From Candidatus Fermentibacterota bacterium (GTDB lineage: Bacteria; JAFGKV01), in NCBI GenBank assembly GCA_016928395.1, contig JAFGKV010000264.1, positions 1-28,826 on the forward strand: a stretch of DNA of 28,826 nucleotides, written 5' to 3'. Both the position numbers and the translations under genes were made by a program. Positions 16,171 to 23,459 of this stretch are shown here, piece by piece. Each line of letters starts with the position of its first letter. The stretch's first letter is position 1. The notes beneath the pieces were generated by a model, which ran no database searches, was not told where the DNA came from, and saw nothing but the letters and a program-made list of their open reading frames with translations.

Positions 16171-16386
16171 GGAGGGACGCGCTCCCGCGCGTCCGCCAGG
16201 TATGAGATCCACATCTCCATGGCGACGCATGACCGCTGCCGTCGAATCGATCGAGCCCCGCTCCAGGCCATCGCGGGGAAACCCCTTCAGTCGCGGCACT
16301 CCGCCGGACCTGAACGCCCTGGTATGGTCCGTACTGATGCAGCCCCGGTTGCCGGCTCTCGGACGCGGGGAAGCGCGTCCCTCCAC
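16171..16386. repeat. Inverted pair of GGAGGGACGCG elements, second locus
   Basis: TGGAGGGACGCGCTCCCG begins at 16171 and CGGACGCGGGGAAGCGCG ends in TCCCTCCA at about 16386. They are in opposite orientation and about 165 bases apart. The same element, also as an inverted pair, lies at 3992-4061. This is a dispersed intergenic repeat family. Confidence 0.7.
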
Positions 16387-16521
16387 GGTGTGCGATTCCT
16401 GTTTCCCACTGTGGCGTACTTCTGCCATTACTCCCAATGGCTTCCTGCCATCGGAATTCCCGTACTCACGCACAGATTCTGTCGAGAAGCCGGTCTTCCC
16501 GCCCCGTGGGGACGTTGCGTT

Positions 16522-16550
16522 CGCGGGGCGCAGTGGCAGCATTCCCCGCG
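16522..16550. terminator. GC-rich hairpin after the lysine aminomutase gene
   Basis: CGCGGGG (16522-16528) pairs with CCCCGCG (16544-16550) across a 15-base loop, starting 23 bases past the aminomutase stop on the minus strand. No T-tract follows, so the terminator role is tentative. Confidence 0.35.
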
Positions 16551-16572
16551 CTAGTCCGCCGGACGTGCGCCG

Positions 16573-17718
16573 CTACTTCCTGTTGGGATTGTGTCGTTTC
16601 GGCTTCCCCTCGATTCTCTCGATCGGATCATTGATGTAGACCTTGCCGAGTCCGATTGCCGAGGTAATGATGCCGCCCCTTCGATCTTCACTGATGTCGT
16701 TCGAATACCCAAGATCCACGGGAACTTTGCCCCGTCCACCTTGGGCATCCACTACGTAGGTTGGGCGAAGAAACCCCGTGGTGGCTCCGCAAAGATCTCG
16801 ACAGATCTCTTTCCCCCTGTAGACTTCCGTTCTGAAGTGACCGGTTCCCTCAACAAGGTCAGCATAGTACAGATAGTAGGGCTTTACTCCCATCCGGCCT
16901 AGACCGTGCACCAGGTCTCTCATGATATCCGTATCATCGTTGACTCCCTTTAGCAGTACACTCTGGTTTGCTATTGGAATCCCAAGGTCCCTTATGATCT
17001 TCACCGCCTGGTAGCTCAGGTTGGTTATCTCATTGGGATGATTGAAGTGGGTGTTTATGTATAGTTGTGTGTCATTGAGCGACTTCGGCGTGTGTTTCCT
17101 TAGCGTCTCCACGAGCTCAACGTCTTCAATGATTCTCTGCGGCCAGACGCAGGGGACTCTCGTTCCTATTCTTATCAGATCAAGATGTTTGATTCCCTTC
17201 AATCTCCCAAGTATTTCGTCAAGTCTCCTGTTCGAAATCAGTAGTGGATCACCGCCGGAAACCAATACATCTCGAATATCCTCGTGAGAAGCAACGTAGT
17301 CAATTCCTCGATTTATGTCTTCCATCGATGGATTCTTTCGATCGTCACCGACCTTTCTCTTTCTCGTGCAGAACCTGCAATACATCGCACATTCGTTTGA
17401 CACAAAGAGTAGGACTCTGTCAGGATAGCGATGTATTATTGTCCTCGGACCCCCGAGAGGAATATCACCTTCCTCATCCAACGGGTCTTCCGTGAGGTCC
17501 ATGTAGTGCTCAAGTTCCTCGACATCGGGAATTGCCTGCTTCCAGATGCCGTCATTCATCTTCTCGATCAGCCCGAGATAGTACGTGTTTACCCGCATGG
17601 GATACTTGGCAATGACGTCTCTGAGTCGTGGATCCACTCGGGCCTTGCGGCCTGTAAGCCATTTCTCCAGATCCTCGAAGGTCTTTATGGAGTTCCTCAG
17701 GATCTCCTTGTACGCCAT
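16573..17718 (-). CDS. Lysine 2,3-aminomutase family radical SAM enzyme
   Basis: A 381-residue PLP-dependent radical SAM enzyme converting L-lysine to L-beta-lysine. The iron-sulfur motif is CAMYCRFC (C110, C114, C117). The PLP lysine of KamA corresponds to K331 (GGRGKVPV). The two aspartates that hold the substrate side-chain amine in Clostridium KamA are kept as D287 (YADLVEG) and D324 (VVDAQGG), so lysine is favoured over glutamate. It is somewhat shorter than the usual 410-430 residues. AAGGAG lies upstream of ATG. The gene is visibly AT-richer than its neighbours (26 of 60 bases are G or C at 17041-17100) and uses many AT-ending codons, which suggests recent transfer. No beta-lysine acetyltransferase or lysine 5,6-aminomutase is adjacent, so the role (osmolyte, fermentation or other) is open. 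Confidence 0.9.
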   Translation of the reverse strand: MAYKEILRNSIKTFEDLEKWLTGRKARVDPRLRDVIAKYPMRVNTYYLGLIEKMNDGIWKQAIPDVEELEHYMDLTEDPLDEEGDIPLGGPRTIIHRYPDRVLLFVSNECAMYCRFCTRKRKVGDDRKNPSMEDINRGIDYVASHEDIRDVLVSGGDPLLISNRRLDEILGRLKGIKHLDLIRIGTRVPCVWPQRIIEDVELVETLRKHTPKSLNDTQLYINTHFNHPNEITNLSYQAVKIIRDLGIPIANQSVLLKGVNDDTDIMRDLVHGLGRMGVKPYYLYYADLVEGTGHFRTEVYRGKEICRDLCGATTGFLRPTYVVDAQGGRGKVPVDLGYSNDISEDRRGGIITSAIGLGKVYINDPIERIEGKPKRHNPNRK

Positions 17719-18137
17719 TTACGGTTCTCCTTCTCCGGCCACGGGAAGCGAGCCGGGCTCCATCAGTGACGAGTAGAACACTCCCGCGAAGCACGGTCGC
17801 GCGGGGAATGCGGACTGAGGTTTCGCAGTGTGAGATGTAGGCAGGGGAAGAACGACCGGGTTGCCACCGGTGAATGCATCATGCACACGAGATCCCAACC
17901 GGTGCCGAAGGTCATCATGCGATCCAATCCCGCCACTCACACTCCACACCGTGAAGGCAATGCTCGGATCACGATGGGCGGCAAGGAACGAGGTCCTTCA
18001 AGTAGCGTCAAGCAGCCATGGGCGTGAAGGGGCAGTCTGGCCAGTGGTTTCCACGATTCTCTCGTGCGGTAGCTATGAAAAGGCCTCGGGCGGATCGGTC
18101 ACGCGGCCAGGGATTCCCCCCGTCCCCGCGTGCCCCG
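17719..18137. other. 419-base gap, nothing recognised
   Basis: This lies between the FkbM gene stop and the aminomutase start. Apart from the ribosome site of the aminomutase and a small ACCGG/CCGGT inverted repeat near 17857-17873, I see no gene, RNA fold or clear promoter. No lysine-riboswitch-like features stood out upstream of the aminomutase. Confidence 0.5.
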
Positions 18138-19055
18138 TCACGGGCTGGTCTCCTCGTCGTCGTCCTCCGTGGTGGGCAGGGAGAATCTCATAGGCCCGAT
18201 CGGGGTGGGCACCCTGATTTCCTTTGCGCGGGGCTGGCGGATACGGGTGCGGGGCACCCTCACGGGTTCGGGAGAAAAGCCTTCCACATCGGCGAAGTCC
18301 TCCGGCACCCATCGGCCGTCTTCGGGCAGACACAAGAGGTTGAGCGCGGCGATTTCGCCGAACACGTTCTCCTCGCACTTCATGAAGTTCTCAGGGTTGT
18401 AGAGCATGGGGGTATGCCAGAACATCCGGTAGCCTTGGCGGGCAATGCAGGCGATCAGCTCGTCAGACCGATCGTTCCGGTCGTTTTCGACGTAGAGGAC
18501 AGGTCTGCACCGCGCGATCATCTTCACCGCGCCCTCGATCACTGTGTGCTCCATGCCTTCCACATCGATCTTGACCAAGTGCAGGCGTTCCAGTTCGAGC
18601 CCATCCAGCGTGATGACCGACATGGGCTCTCCCGGCGAAGAGGACCGCAGTGACAGCCCCGCGAAGTTCGTGTGGCAACGGGGATCGACAGACTGCGCAA
18701 AGAGAACGCCCGGCTGATCGCCGAGAGCCGCCTGGTGGGCGAACACATTGGTGATGCTGTTGAGCGCAAGATTGGCGCACAGCGTCTGAAAGAGCAGCCG
18801 TTGCGGTTCAAAGGCATAGACCGTACCCGTCGGACCGACAGCCCTGGCCAGGGGAATCGTGTGGGTGCCGATGCACGCACCCACGTCCACCACCACCGCG
18901 CCGTCTTCCGCGATCCTGCCGAGCAGTTCGATTTCGGCTTCGGTGAATTCACCATACAGATCCAGGGAACGGCCGACATAGGCGTCGTTGGGGTTGAAGA
19001 CCATGAGCCCGTGGCGGCAGATCCTCACCTTATTGAACAGCCTGGCATAGCGCAT
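18138..19055 (-). CDS. FkbM family SAM-dependent methyltransferase
   Basis: A 305-residue class I methyltransferase of the FkbM type. The SAM-binding motif is VVDVGACIGTHT (55-66), followed by VYAFEPQ (79-85), and the family's LVKIDVEGMEH (160-170) marks the far side of the fold. Members O-methylate sugars or other hydroxyl groups and often decorate cell-surface glycans. After the domain (to about residue 235) there is a charged tail with TRIRQPRAKEIRV and an acidic C-terminus (TEDDDEETSP), which is not part of the core fold. The start is secure: AGGAGGTG lies just before ATG 19055. It is transcribed away from the prolyl oligopeptidase gene with 182 bases between them. Confidence 0.88.
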   Translation of the reverse strand: MRYARLFNKVRICRHGLMVFNPNDAYVGRSLDLYGEFTEAEIELLGRIAEDGAVVVDVGACIGTHTIPLARAVGPTGTVYAFEPQRLLFQTLCANLALNSITNVFAHQAALGDQPGVLFAQSVDPRCHTNFAGLSLRSSSPGEPMSVITLDGLELERLHLVKIDVEGMEHTVIEGAVKMIARCRPVLYVENDRNDRSDELIACIARQGYRMFWHTPMLYNPENFMKCEENVFGEIAALNLLCLPEDGRWVPEDFADVEGFSPEPVRVPRTRIRQPRAKEIRVPTPIGPMRFSLPTTEDDDEETSP

Positions 19056-19166
19056 CGAATCACCTCCTGCCTCACGGCAGCACGGTCTGAACACTACGAG
19101 ACTGCGCGGAAGGTCCACAGCAGAGGCCCTGGTCGCAAGGATGCGTACTGGTGCCCGGGCAGCCGT

Positions 19167-19208
19167 GGTTGCTTATTGAGCCGGCATGCTCCCTGCGCAG
19201 GAGCAACC
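19167..19208 (+). promoter_or_regulatory. Nested hairpins in the leader of the oligopeptidase gene
   Basis: GGTTGCT (19167-19173) can pair with AGCAACC (19202-19208), and inside it GCTCC (19188-19192) can pair with GGAGC (19200-19204). The two share bases 19202-19204, so they are alternatives. The structure lies 30 bases before the start codon and could affect translation; this is only a structural observation. Confidence 0.3.
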
Positions 19209-19237
19209 CTTCCGCGAACCTTGAACGCACGGGGAAC

Positions 19238-21376
19238 ATGATGGTGTACCCTCCCCTCGAATCGATGGCCATTCCCGGAGCGGGCATTGTACTGCTCATT
19301 GCCGCCTGCGCGGCATCCTCGTATCCCTCGACGCCGCGTGGAGCTGTGAAAGATACCCTCCACGGCGAGGCCATAGCCGATCCCTACCGGTGGCTGGAGA
19401 ACGGCACAGATCCAAGGGTCATTCGCTGGACCGAGGCGCAGGAGCAGCTCGCCCGAGGCTTGCTCGATGCCCTCCCGCAGCGGGAGTGGCTCATCCGCCG
19501 CCTCAACGAGGTATGGCGCTCTGACGACCGGTCGGCATCCACGGAAGTGTTGGATGGTACGCGGATCTTCTTCTGGGCCAAGCGCAAGAATGAAGATCGG
19601 TGGCGCTTTGTGACCCAGGCGGATGAGCGCGCGGATACGGTTGAGCTTCTTAACCCTAACCTCTGGCCTCAGCAGGAGACTCTCGATCTGGCAACGCCCT
19701 CTCGTGATGGGAGCCTGCTGGCCTTCGGCAAGGCCCATGGGGGTGACGAAGATCCTGTCATCCAGATCATGGAAGTCGCCACCAGGCGCATCCTCCCCGA
19801 TTCCCTCCGCGGGTGGCGCAGGGGCGGTGTGTCTTGGCTCCCCGACAACAGCGGGTTCTTCTACTCCGCCAATCCCCAAAAGGGTGAGGTTCCGGCGGGA
19901 GAGGAGTTCTACTGGCACTCGGCATACTTCCACAGGCTGGGCACGCCGGCCTCAGAAGACCCGAAGGTCTTCTGGCACGGCACGGTGAAGGAATGCTTCC
20001 ACGGCGCTGGGGTCACGGAAGACGGGCAGTACCTGCTGCACTACCGCTACCGATTCGACAAGAACGAGGTGTACATCGCCCGAGTCGGTGAGGAGGCCCC
20101 CCCGCGACCCATCGTCACCGGATTCGATGCACAGTATCTCATTGATGCCATCGACGGGAAGCTCTTCATCGTCACTGATCTGGATGCGCCCAGGCGAAGA
20201 GTCTTCACCGCCCCAGTCGACAACCCTGCGCGCGAAAACTGGAAGGAGTTCCTGCCGGAAGCCGAGGACAATCTGGTGTCGCTTGGGTGCATCGCCGGCA
20301 AGATCTACGTCGAGTACTCCCACAACGCGACCACGCGGGTTGCCATCTACGACATAGACGGAAGACACCTCCGGGATCTGCCCCTTCCGGGCCTGGGGTC
20401 AGCCTCGGTGAGCGGGTACTGGTCGAAGCCGACGGTCTGGGTGTCATTCAGCTCGTTCTCCTACCCGAAGGCGATCTTCACGTACGAGTATGCGACCGAC
20501 GAGTTGCGGCTGTTTCACCAAAGTCCTGTGCCCGTCGACGTTGATCATTTCACGACCGGACAGGTGTGGTACACCTCGAAGGACGGGACTCCCGTCTCCA
20601 TGTTCCTGATCCACCGTAAGGATCTCGTCCGCGACGGTGCGAACCCGGTACTGCTTACCGGCTACGGCGGCTTCAATATCCCTCAGACGCCCTATTTCTC
20701 CGGCGGGTACGTGGCCTGGATCGAGGCTGGCGGAATGGTGGCGATCCCCAATCTCCGGGGCGGCGGCGAGTATGGCAGGGAGTGGCATGAGGCCGGCATG
20801 CTCGACAAGAAGCAGAACGTCTTTGATGACTTCCTCGCCGCGGCAGAATGGCTGATTCGAGAAGGCTACACAATTCCCGCGAAGCTCGCCATTGAGGGCG
20901 GGAGCAATGGCGGTCTATTGGTCGGAGCCGCAGTCGTGCAGCGGCCGGACCTTTTCCGTGCGGTGCTGTGCGAGGTCCCGTTGCTCGACATGCTCCGCTA
21001 TCACCGGTTCGGCCTCGCCAACATCTGGGCCGAGGAATACGGCAACGCCGATAATCCAGAACAGTTCCGGTACCTTCGTGCCTACTCGCCCTATCACAAC
21101 GTGAAGGAAGGCGTGCGCTACCCCGCCATGCTGTTCGTCGCCGGTGAGAACGATGCGCGAGTCGACCCGGTGCATGCCCGGAAGATGGTGGCGCGGCTGC
21201 AGGCAGCGGATCCGGACGGCCAGCCCATCCTGCTCATCGTGCAGCGAGAATCAGGTCACGGTGGCGGCACAACCCTCTCGCACCACATCGAGCAACGGGC
21301 CGATGCGTGGGGGTTCCTGATGGACCGCCTCGGAATGAAACCGGAGGGAAAAGCCCAAGTCGGCGGTCAGCAGTAG
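19238..21376 (+). CDS. Prolyl oligopeptidase (S9A family), probably exported
   Basis: A 712-residue serine peptidase that cleaves short peptides after proline. An N-terminal propeller domain (about 110-440) precedes the alpha/beta-hydrolase domain. The catalytic triad is S556 in GGSNGG, D639 in GENDARV and H674 in SGHGGG, and GGGEYGREWHEAG is the usual conserved block before the serine. The N-terminus has a hydrophobic stretch ending LLIAAC, which fits a lipoprotein signal; most homologous bacterial enzymes are periplasmic or cytoplasmic. ATG 19238 or the next ATG (19241) follows GGGGA closely; upstream methionines lack a ribosome site. The final residues (AQVGGQQ) and stop resemble the GTCGGCAGTCAGC-type repeat seen near 476-497. 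It is divergent from the FkbM gene. Confidence 0.92.
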   Translation: MMVYPPLESMAIPGAGIVLLIAACAASSYPSTPRGAVKDTLHGEAIADPYRWLENGTDPRVIRWTEAQEQLARGLLDALPQREWLIRRLNEVWRSDDRSASTEVLDGTRIFFWAKRKNEDRWRFVTQADERADTVELLNPNLWPQQETLDLATPSRDGSLLAFGKAHGGDEDPVIQIMEVATRRILPDSLRGWRRGGVSWLPDNSGFFYSANPQKGEVPAGEEFYWHSAYFHRLGTPASEDPKVFWHGTVKECFHGAGVTEDGQYLLHYRYRFDKNEVYIARVGEEAPPRPIVTGFDAQYLIDAIDGKLFIVTDLDAPRRRVFTAPVDNPARENWKEFLPEAEDNLVSLGCIAGKIYVEYSHNATTRVAIYDIDGRHLRDLPLPGLGSASVSGYWSKPTVWVSFSSFSYPKAIFTYEYATDELRLFHQSPVPVDVDHFTTGQVWYTSKDGTPVSMFLIHRKDLVRDGANPVLLTGYGGFNIPQTPYFSGGYVAWIEAGGMVAIPNLRGGGEYGREWHEAGMLDKKQNVFDDFLAAAEWLIREGYTIPAKLAIEGGSNGGLLVGAAVVQRPDLFRAVLCEVPLLDMLRYHRFGLANIWAEEYGNADNPEQFRYLRAYSPYHNVKEGVRYPAMLFVAGENDARVDPVHARKMVARLQAADPDGQPILLIVQRESGHGGGTTLSHHIEQRADAWGFLMDRLGMKPEGKAQVGGQQ

Positions 21377-21459
21377 CCGCGCGCTATCCGCGCGCCCTAT
21401 CCTCCGCGCGGCTCGTTGTGGATGGCCGCACCCCGTCTCCAAGGACCGCGCGCTATTCG
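21377..21459. repeat. Direct repeat pair at two convergent gene ends
   Basis: CCGCGCGCTATCCG (21377-21390) and CCGCGCGCTATTCG (21446-21459) match at 13 of 14 positions. The first copy starts right after the oligopeptidase stop, and the second contains the stop codon of the small minus-strand gene (21453-21455). The first copy can also fold (CGCGC/GCGCG), so it may be a shared terminator element. Confidence 0.6.
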
Positions 21460-21602
21460 GGCGCGATTCTCAGTTCGATCTCTTCGACCTTGTCGGGGAT
21501 GTCACGCAGGGTCTTGACGGTGGCCGTCATCTGAGCTTCCAGCAGATTCGAGATGAAGGGGTTCAGTGGGACAGACTGTCCATTGATCTTCAGTTCTACC
21601 AC
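21453..21602 (-). CDS. Small 49-residue protein, unknown function
   Basis: A short gene with a strong ribosome site: AAGGAGG lies exactly six bases before GTG 21602. The 49-residue product reads MVELKINGQSVPLNPF, then a predicted helix (ISNLLEAQMTATVKTLRDI), then a strand-like acidic end (VEEIELRIAPE). The codons are typical of the window. I recall similar tiny strand-helix-strand proteins in other bacteria, with an N-terminal KINGxxVPLNPF-like opening, but no function is known to me. The size and ING/LNPF pattern suggest a small folded domain rather than a leader peptide. It stands between the RluA-like gene upstream and the oligopeptidase gene, which converges on it. Confidence 0.72.
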   Translation of the reverse strand: MVELKINGQSVPLNPFISNLLEAQMTATVKTLRDIPDKVEEIELRIAPE

Positions 21603-21785
21603 AGCATTCCTCCTTGTTTCAGCCTGCGCGGAAGTGCCACCAGGAGCACTGCTCGCCGCCTTTCGGCGCCATCGTAGCGCAGGCCGTGGTTTCGTGTTCT
21701 ATTCCGACGGTTCAATCAGGTGTCCCTTGCGGGACCGTCAAGGCTCGGTGCCTGGCCACGGACTGCCCAGGCCGGCGCACCGCCT

Positions 21786-22484
21786 TCAGCCTGATCGGCC
21801 GCCCCCGGCCGAACGCATCGCTTCACCGCCGCGGAGCCGCGTCAGCGTCGCGGTGAATGACTCGCTCTCCGGTGCTTCGATGGTCAGTTCGTTCCCGGAA
21901 GGCAATCTGAACCGAAGCTTCCTGGCATGGAGCATGAGTCGTGGGAAGCGGCGCTGCAACTCCAAAGGCCCATAGCGCAAGTCGCCGACCACCGGATGCC
22001 CGATGCTATACAGGTGAACTCTGACCTGGTGGCGCCGACCGGTCGTTGGCGTGACGGTAAGCACGGTCTGGGCAGGCAGACTCTCCGCAACGTCATAGGT
22101 GGTGCAGGAAGCCTTTCCGCCCCTGTGGTCAATTCCCATGCGACCCGAACCAAACTCCTTGATGGGGCGACGGACCATCCCATGAGTCGCCGTCAGAATG
22201 CCGTGCACCAGGGCAACATACTGCTTCTCCACGAGCCGACTACTGAACTGGTCATTGAGGAATCGATGCGCCTCAGCCGTCTTGGCGAAAAGGATGACGC
22301 CGCTGGCCGCCTTGTCCAATCGATGCACCGCGTAGAGGCGTTGACCCTGTCTTTCAGTAAGGAGACTGAGGAGCGAGGGGATCTCGATATTCCTCTCAGG
22401 GACGGATGCGAGGCCTTCCGGCTTGTCCACCGCGATGATCTCATCACTCTCAAACAGGATCACTGCCACTGCATCCCCGTTCAT
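21786..22484 (-). CDS. RluA-family RNA pseudouridine synthase
   Basis: A 232-residue enzyme converting uridine to pseudouridine in rRNA or tRNA. The catalytic motif is HRLDKAASG (54-62) with nucleophile D57. IIAVDKPEGLAS (16-27) is the usual strand and loop before it, and GRRHQVRVHL with GHPVVGDLRYG is the second RNA-binding region. There is no S4 domain, so it is of the short RluA/TruC-like type; the target site cannot be inferred. ATG 22484 fits the start of the conserved domain; an in-frame GTG at 22583 would add 33 residues but has no ribosome site. It is divergent from the VanZ-like gene. Confidence 0.88.
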   Translation of the reverse strand: MNGDAVAVILFESDEIIAVDKPEGLASVPERNIEIPSLLSLLTERQGQRLYAVHRLDKAASGVILFAKTAEAHRFLNDQFSSRLVEKQYVALVHGILTATHGMVRRPIKEFGSGRMGIDHRGGKASCTTYDVAESLPAQTVLTVTPTTGRRHQVRVHLYSIGHPVVGDLRYGPLELQRRFPRLMLHARKLRFRLPSGNELTIEAPESESFTATLTRLRGGEAMRSAGGGRSG

Positions 22485-22905
22485 GAATCCACGGCCTTTG
22501 CGCGGGCCCGATGGCGCGAAATTGTGGTGGGAGCCACTCGCACATGGCGTGGCCGTAAGTTCTTCGGCAGCATCCATCGGCACAAGGGCGGGGGAAGAGC
22601 ATCCGACCTCATACGGTGAATACGGGAGATTCGGATTCGAGCCGACTCAGCCCTGCGTATGGAATTGCTCTCTCGTCGGGCCTACCCGTCGCAGCCGCGC
22701 CCATGTGGACAGCTGTGGCGACCGGCCTCCAGCTAGCCGGGCCCGCACGTGGGAGGGTGTGGCAACGGTAGAGATGCCTCTGTTGATATTGGAGCGCCAA
22801 GACCATAGTGTATGCCCTCGAGGGCATGCCTCACAGCCGTCTATCAAGAGACTGCCAAGGCCACCGGTAGCCCCTCAGAACGGAGCGTCGGAGAAGTCAT
22901 TGGAT
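22485..22905. other. 421-base divergent gap, no gene recognised
   Basis: The gap separates the RluA-like and VanZ-like genes, which point away from each other. The frame of the VanZ-like gene stays open through the gap, but the peptide has no recognisable family and there is no ribosome site for it. A perfect palindrome lies at 22812-22827. Nothing else is supported. Confidence 0.5.
22812..22827. promoter_or_regulatory. Perfect 16-bp palindrome, possible operator
   Basis: ATGCCCTCGAGGGCAT reads the same on both strands and lies about 80 bases before the VanZ-like start. It is the right size for a dimeric regulator site, but no matching regulator is identified. Confidence 0.35.
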
Positions 22906-23316
22906 ATGAGTGTACTGATACGCTGGATCGTTGTCGGGGTGTACGCGGCTCTCGTGACGAGACTCTCACTGGCGCCCTCTTCATCCCTGAAGCTGTTCTC
23001 CAAGTACATCAGGTTCGCGCACTCGGATAAGGTTGTTCATTTCGCCATGTACGGCGTGCTGGCGGCTCTTCTAGTATGGGCCTTCCGGGTTCGAGCCACC
23101 CGCGTGAAAACGGCCCTGTGGGTAGCTGGCATCTGCGTGGGCTACGGGTTGCTCATGGAGATTCTCCAGATTCTCCTTCTGCCCGGCGATCGCCATTTCT
23201 GCCTCGTGGATGTGACCGCCAATACGGCGGGAGCGGTCGCCTCGGTTCTTCTGCTTTCCCTGTGGGCTCAGAGCCACGCGGCGGAAAGACTGAACGGGGA
23301 AGCCGACCGGGAATAG
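22906..23316 (+). CDS. VanZ-like membrane protein
   Basis: A 136-residue protein with four predicted membrane segments. It has the VanZ-family pattern: a first helix ending TRLSLAPSS, then SDKVVHFAMYGVLAALL (about 41-57), a third helix with LLMEILQ (about 82-88), and LVDVTANTAGAVASVLL (about 100-116). VanZ itself gives low-level teicoplanin resistance, but the family is broad and most members have no known role. ATG 22906 is chosen; TTG 22900 is a rival because GGAG sits at better spacing for it. The gene ends facing the large minus-strand gene at 23460, with two strong hairpins between. Confidence 0.82.
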   Translation: MSVLIRWIVVGVYAALVTRLSLAPSSSLKLFSKYIRFAHSDKVVHFAMYGVLAALLVWAFRVRATRVKTALWVAGICVGYGLLMEILQILLLPGDRHFCLVDVTANTAGAVASVLLLSLWAQSHAAERLNGEADRE

Positions 23317-23390
23317 GCATCCGGAGAAGACACCGTGGGCCGAATGCGAACGCACCCCGGGTTCTCAGAGGCCGAACTGAGCCCTGAAAG

Positions 23391-23444
23391 CTTCCCGCGC
23401 GGCGGGAAGAATGCGTGGCGCCGGGTACGGTGACCCGGCGCCAC
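23391..23444. terminator. Twin hairpins between convergent genes
   Basis: CTTCCCGC (23391-23398) and GCGGGAAG (23402-23409) form a perfect 8-bp stem. GTGGCGCCGGGT (23415-23426) and ACCCGGCGCCAC (23433-23444) form a perfect 12-bp stem with a 6-base loop, followed on the plus strand by GGCGTCTTTGCTCTT. Their place between two gene ends suggests a bidirectional terminator. Confidence 0.7.
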
Positions 23445-23459
23445 GGCGTCTTTGCTCTT

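Larger units (their letters stand above)
15789..16572. other. 784-base gap with repeats, no supported gene
   Basis: I find no convincing gene. Open frames on both strands here change character at the repeats and have no ribosome site. The gap contains an inverted pair of the GGAGGGACGCG element (16171-16386) and a GC-rich hairpin (16522-16550) near the 3' end of the lysine aminomutase gene. The part nearest 15789 presumably holds the promoter of the CPBP-GNAT-ArsR-DsrE block. A decayed gene cannot be ruled out. Confidence 0.55.

Noticed and set aside
15647-16639. 330-residue plus-strand open frame over the gap before the aminomutase
   Set aside because: It begins antisense to the CPBP gene, crosses repeats and ends antisense to the aminomutase; the peptide is arginine/proline-rich and typical of a GC-rich shadow frame.
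17719-18137. Lysine riboswitch before the aminomutase
   Set aside because: I could not find the conserved junction motifs or a long helical layout in the leader; a covariance search (Infernal, Rfam lysine model) would settle it.
22620-22660. tRNA gene suggested by a GATTCGAGCC string
   Set aside because: No acceptor, D or anticodon stems could be formed around it on either strand.
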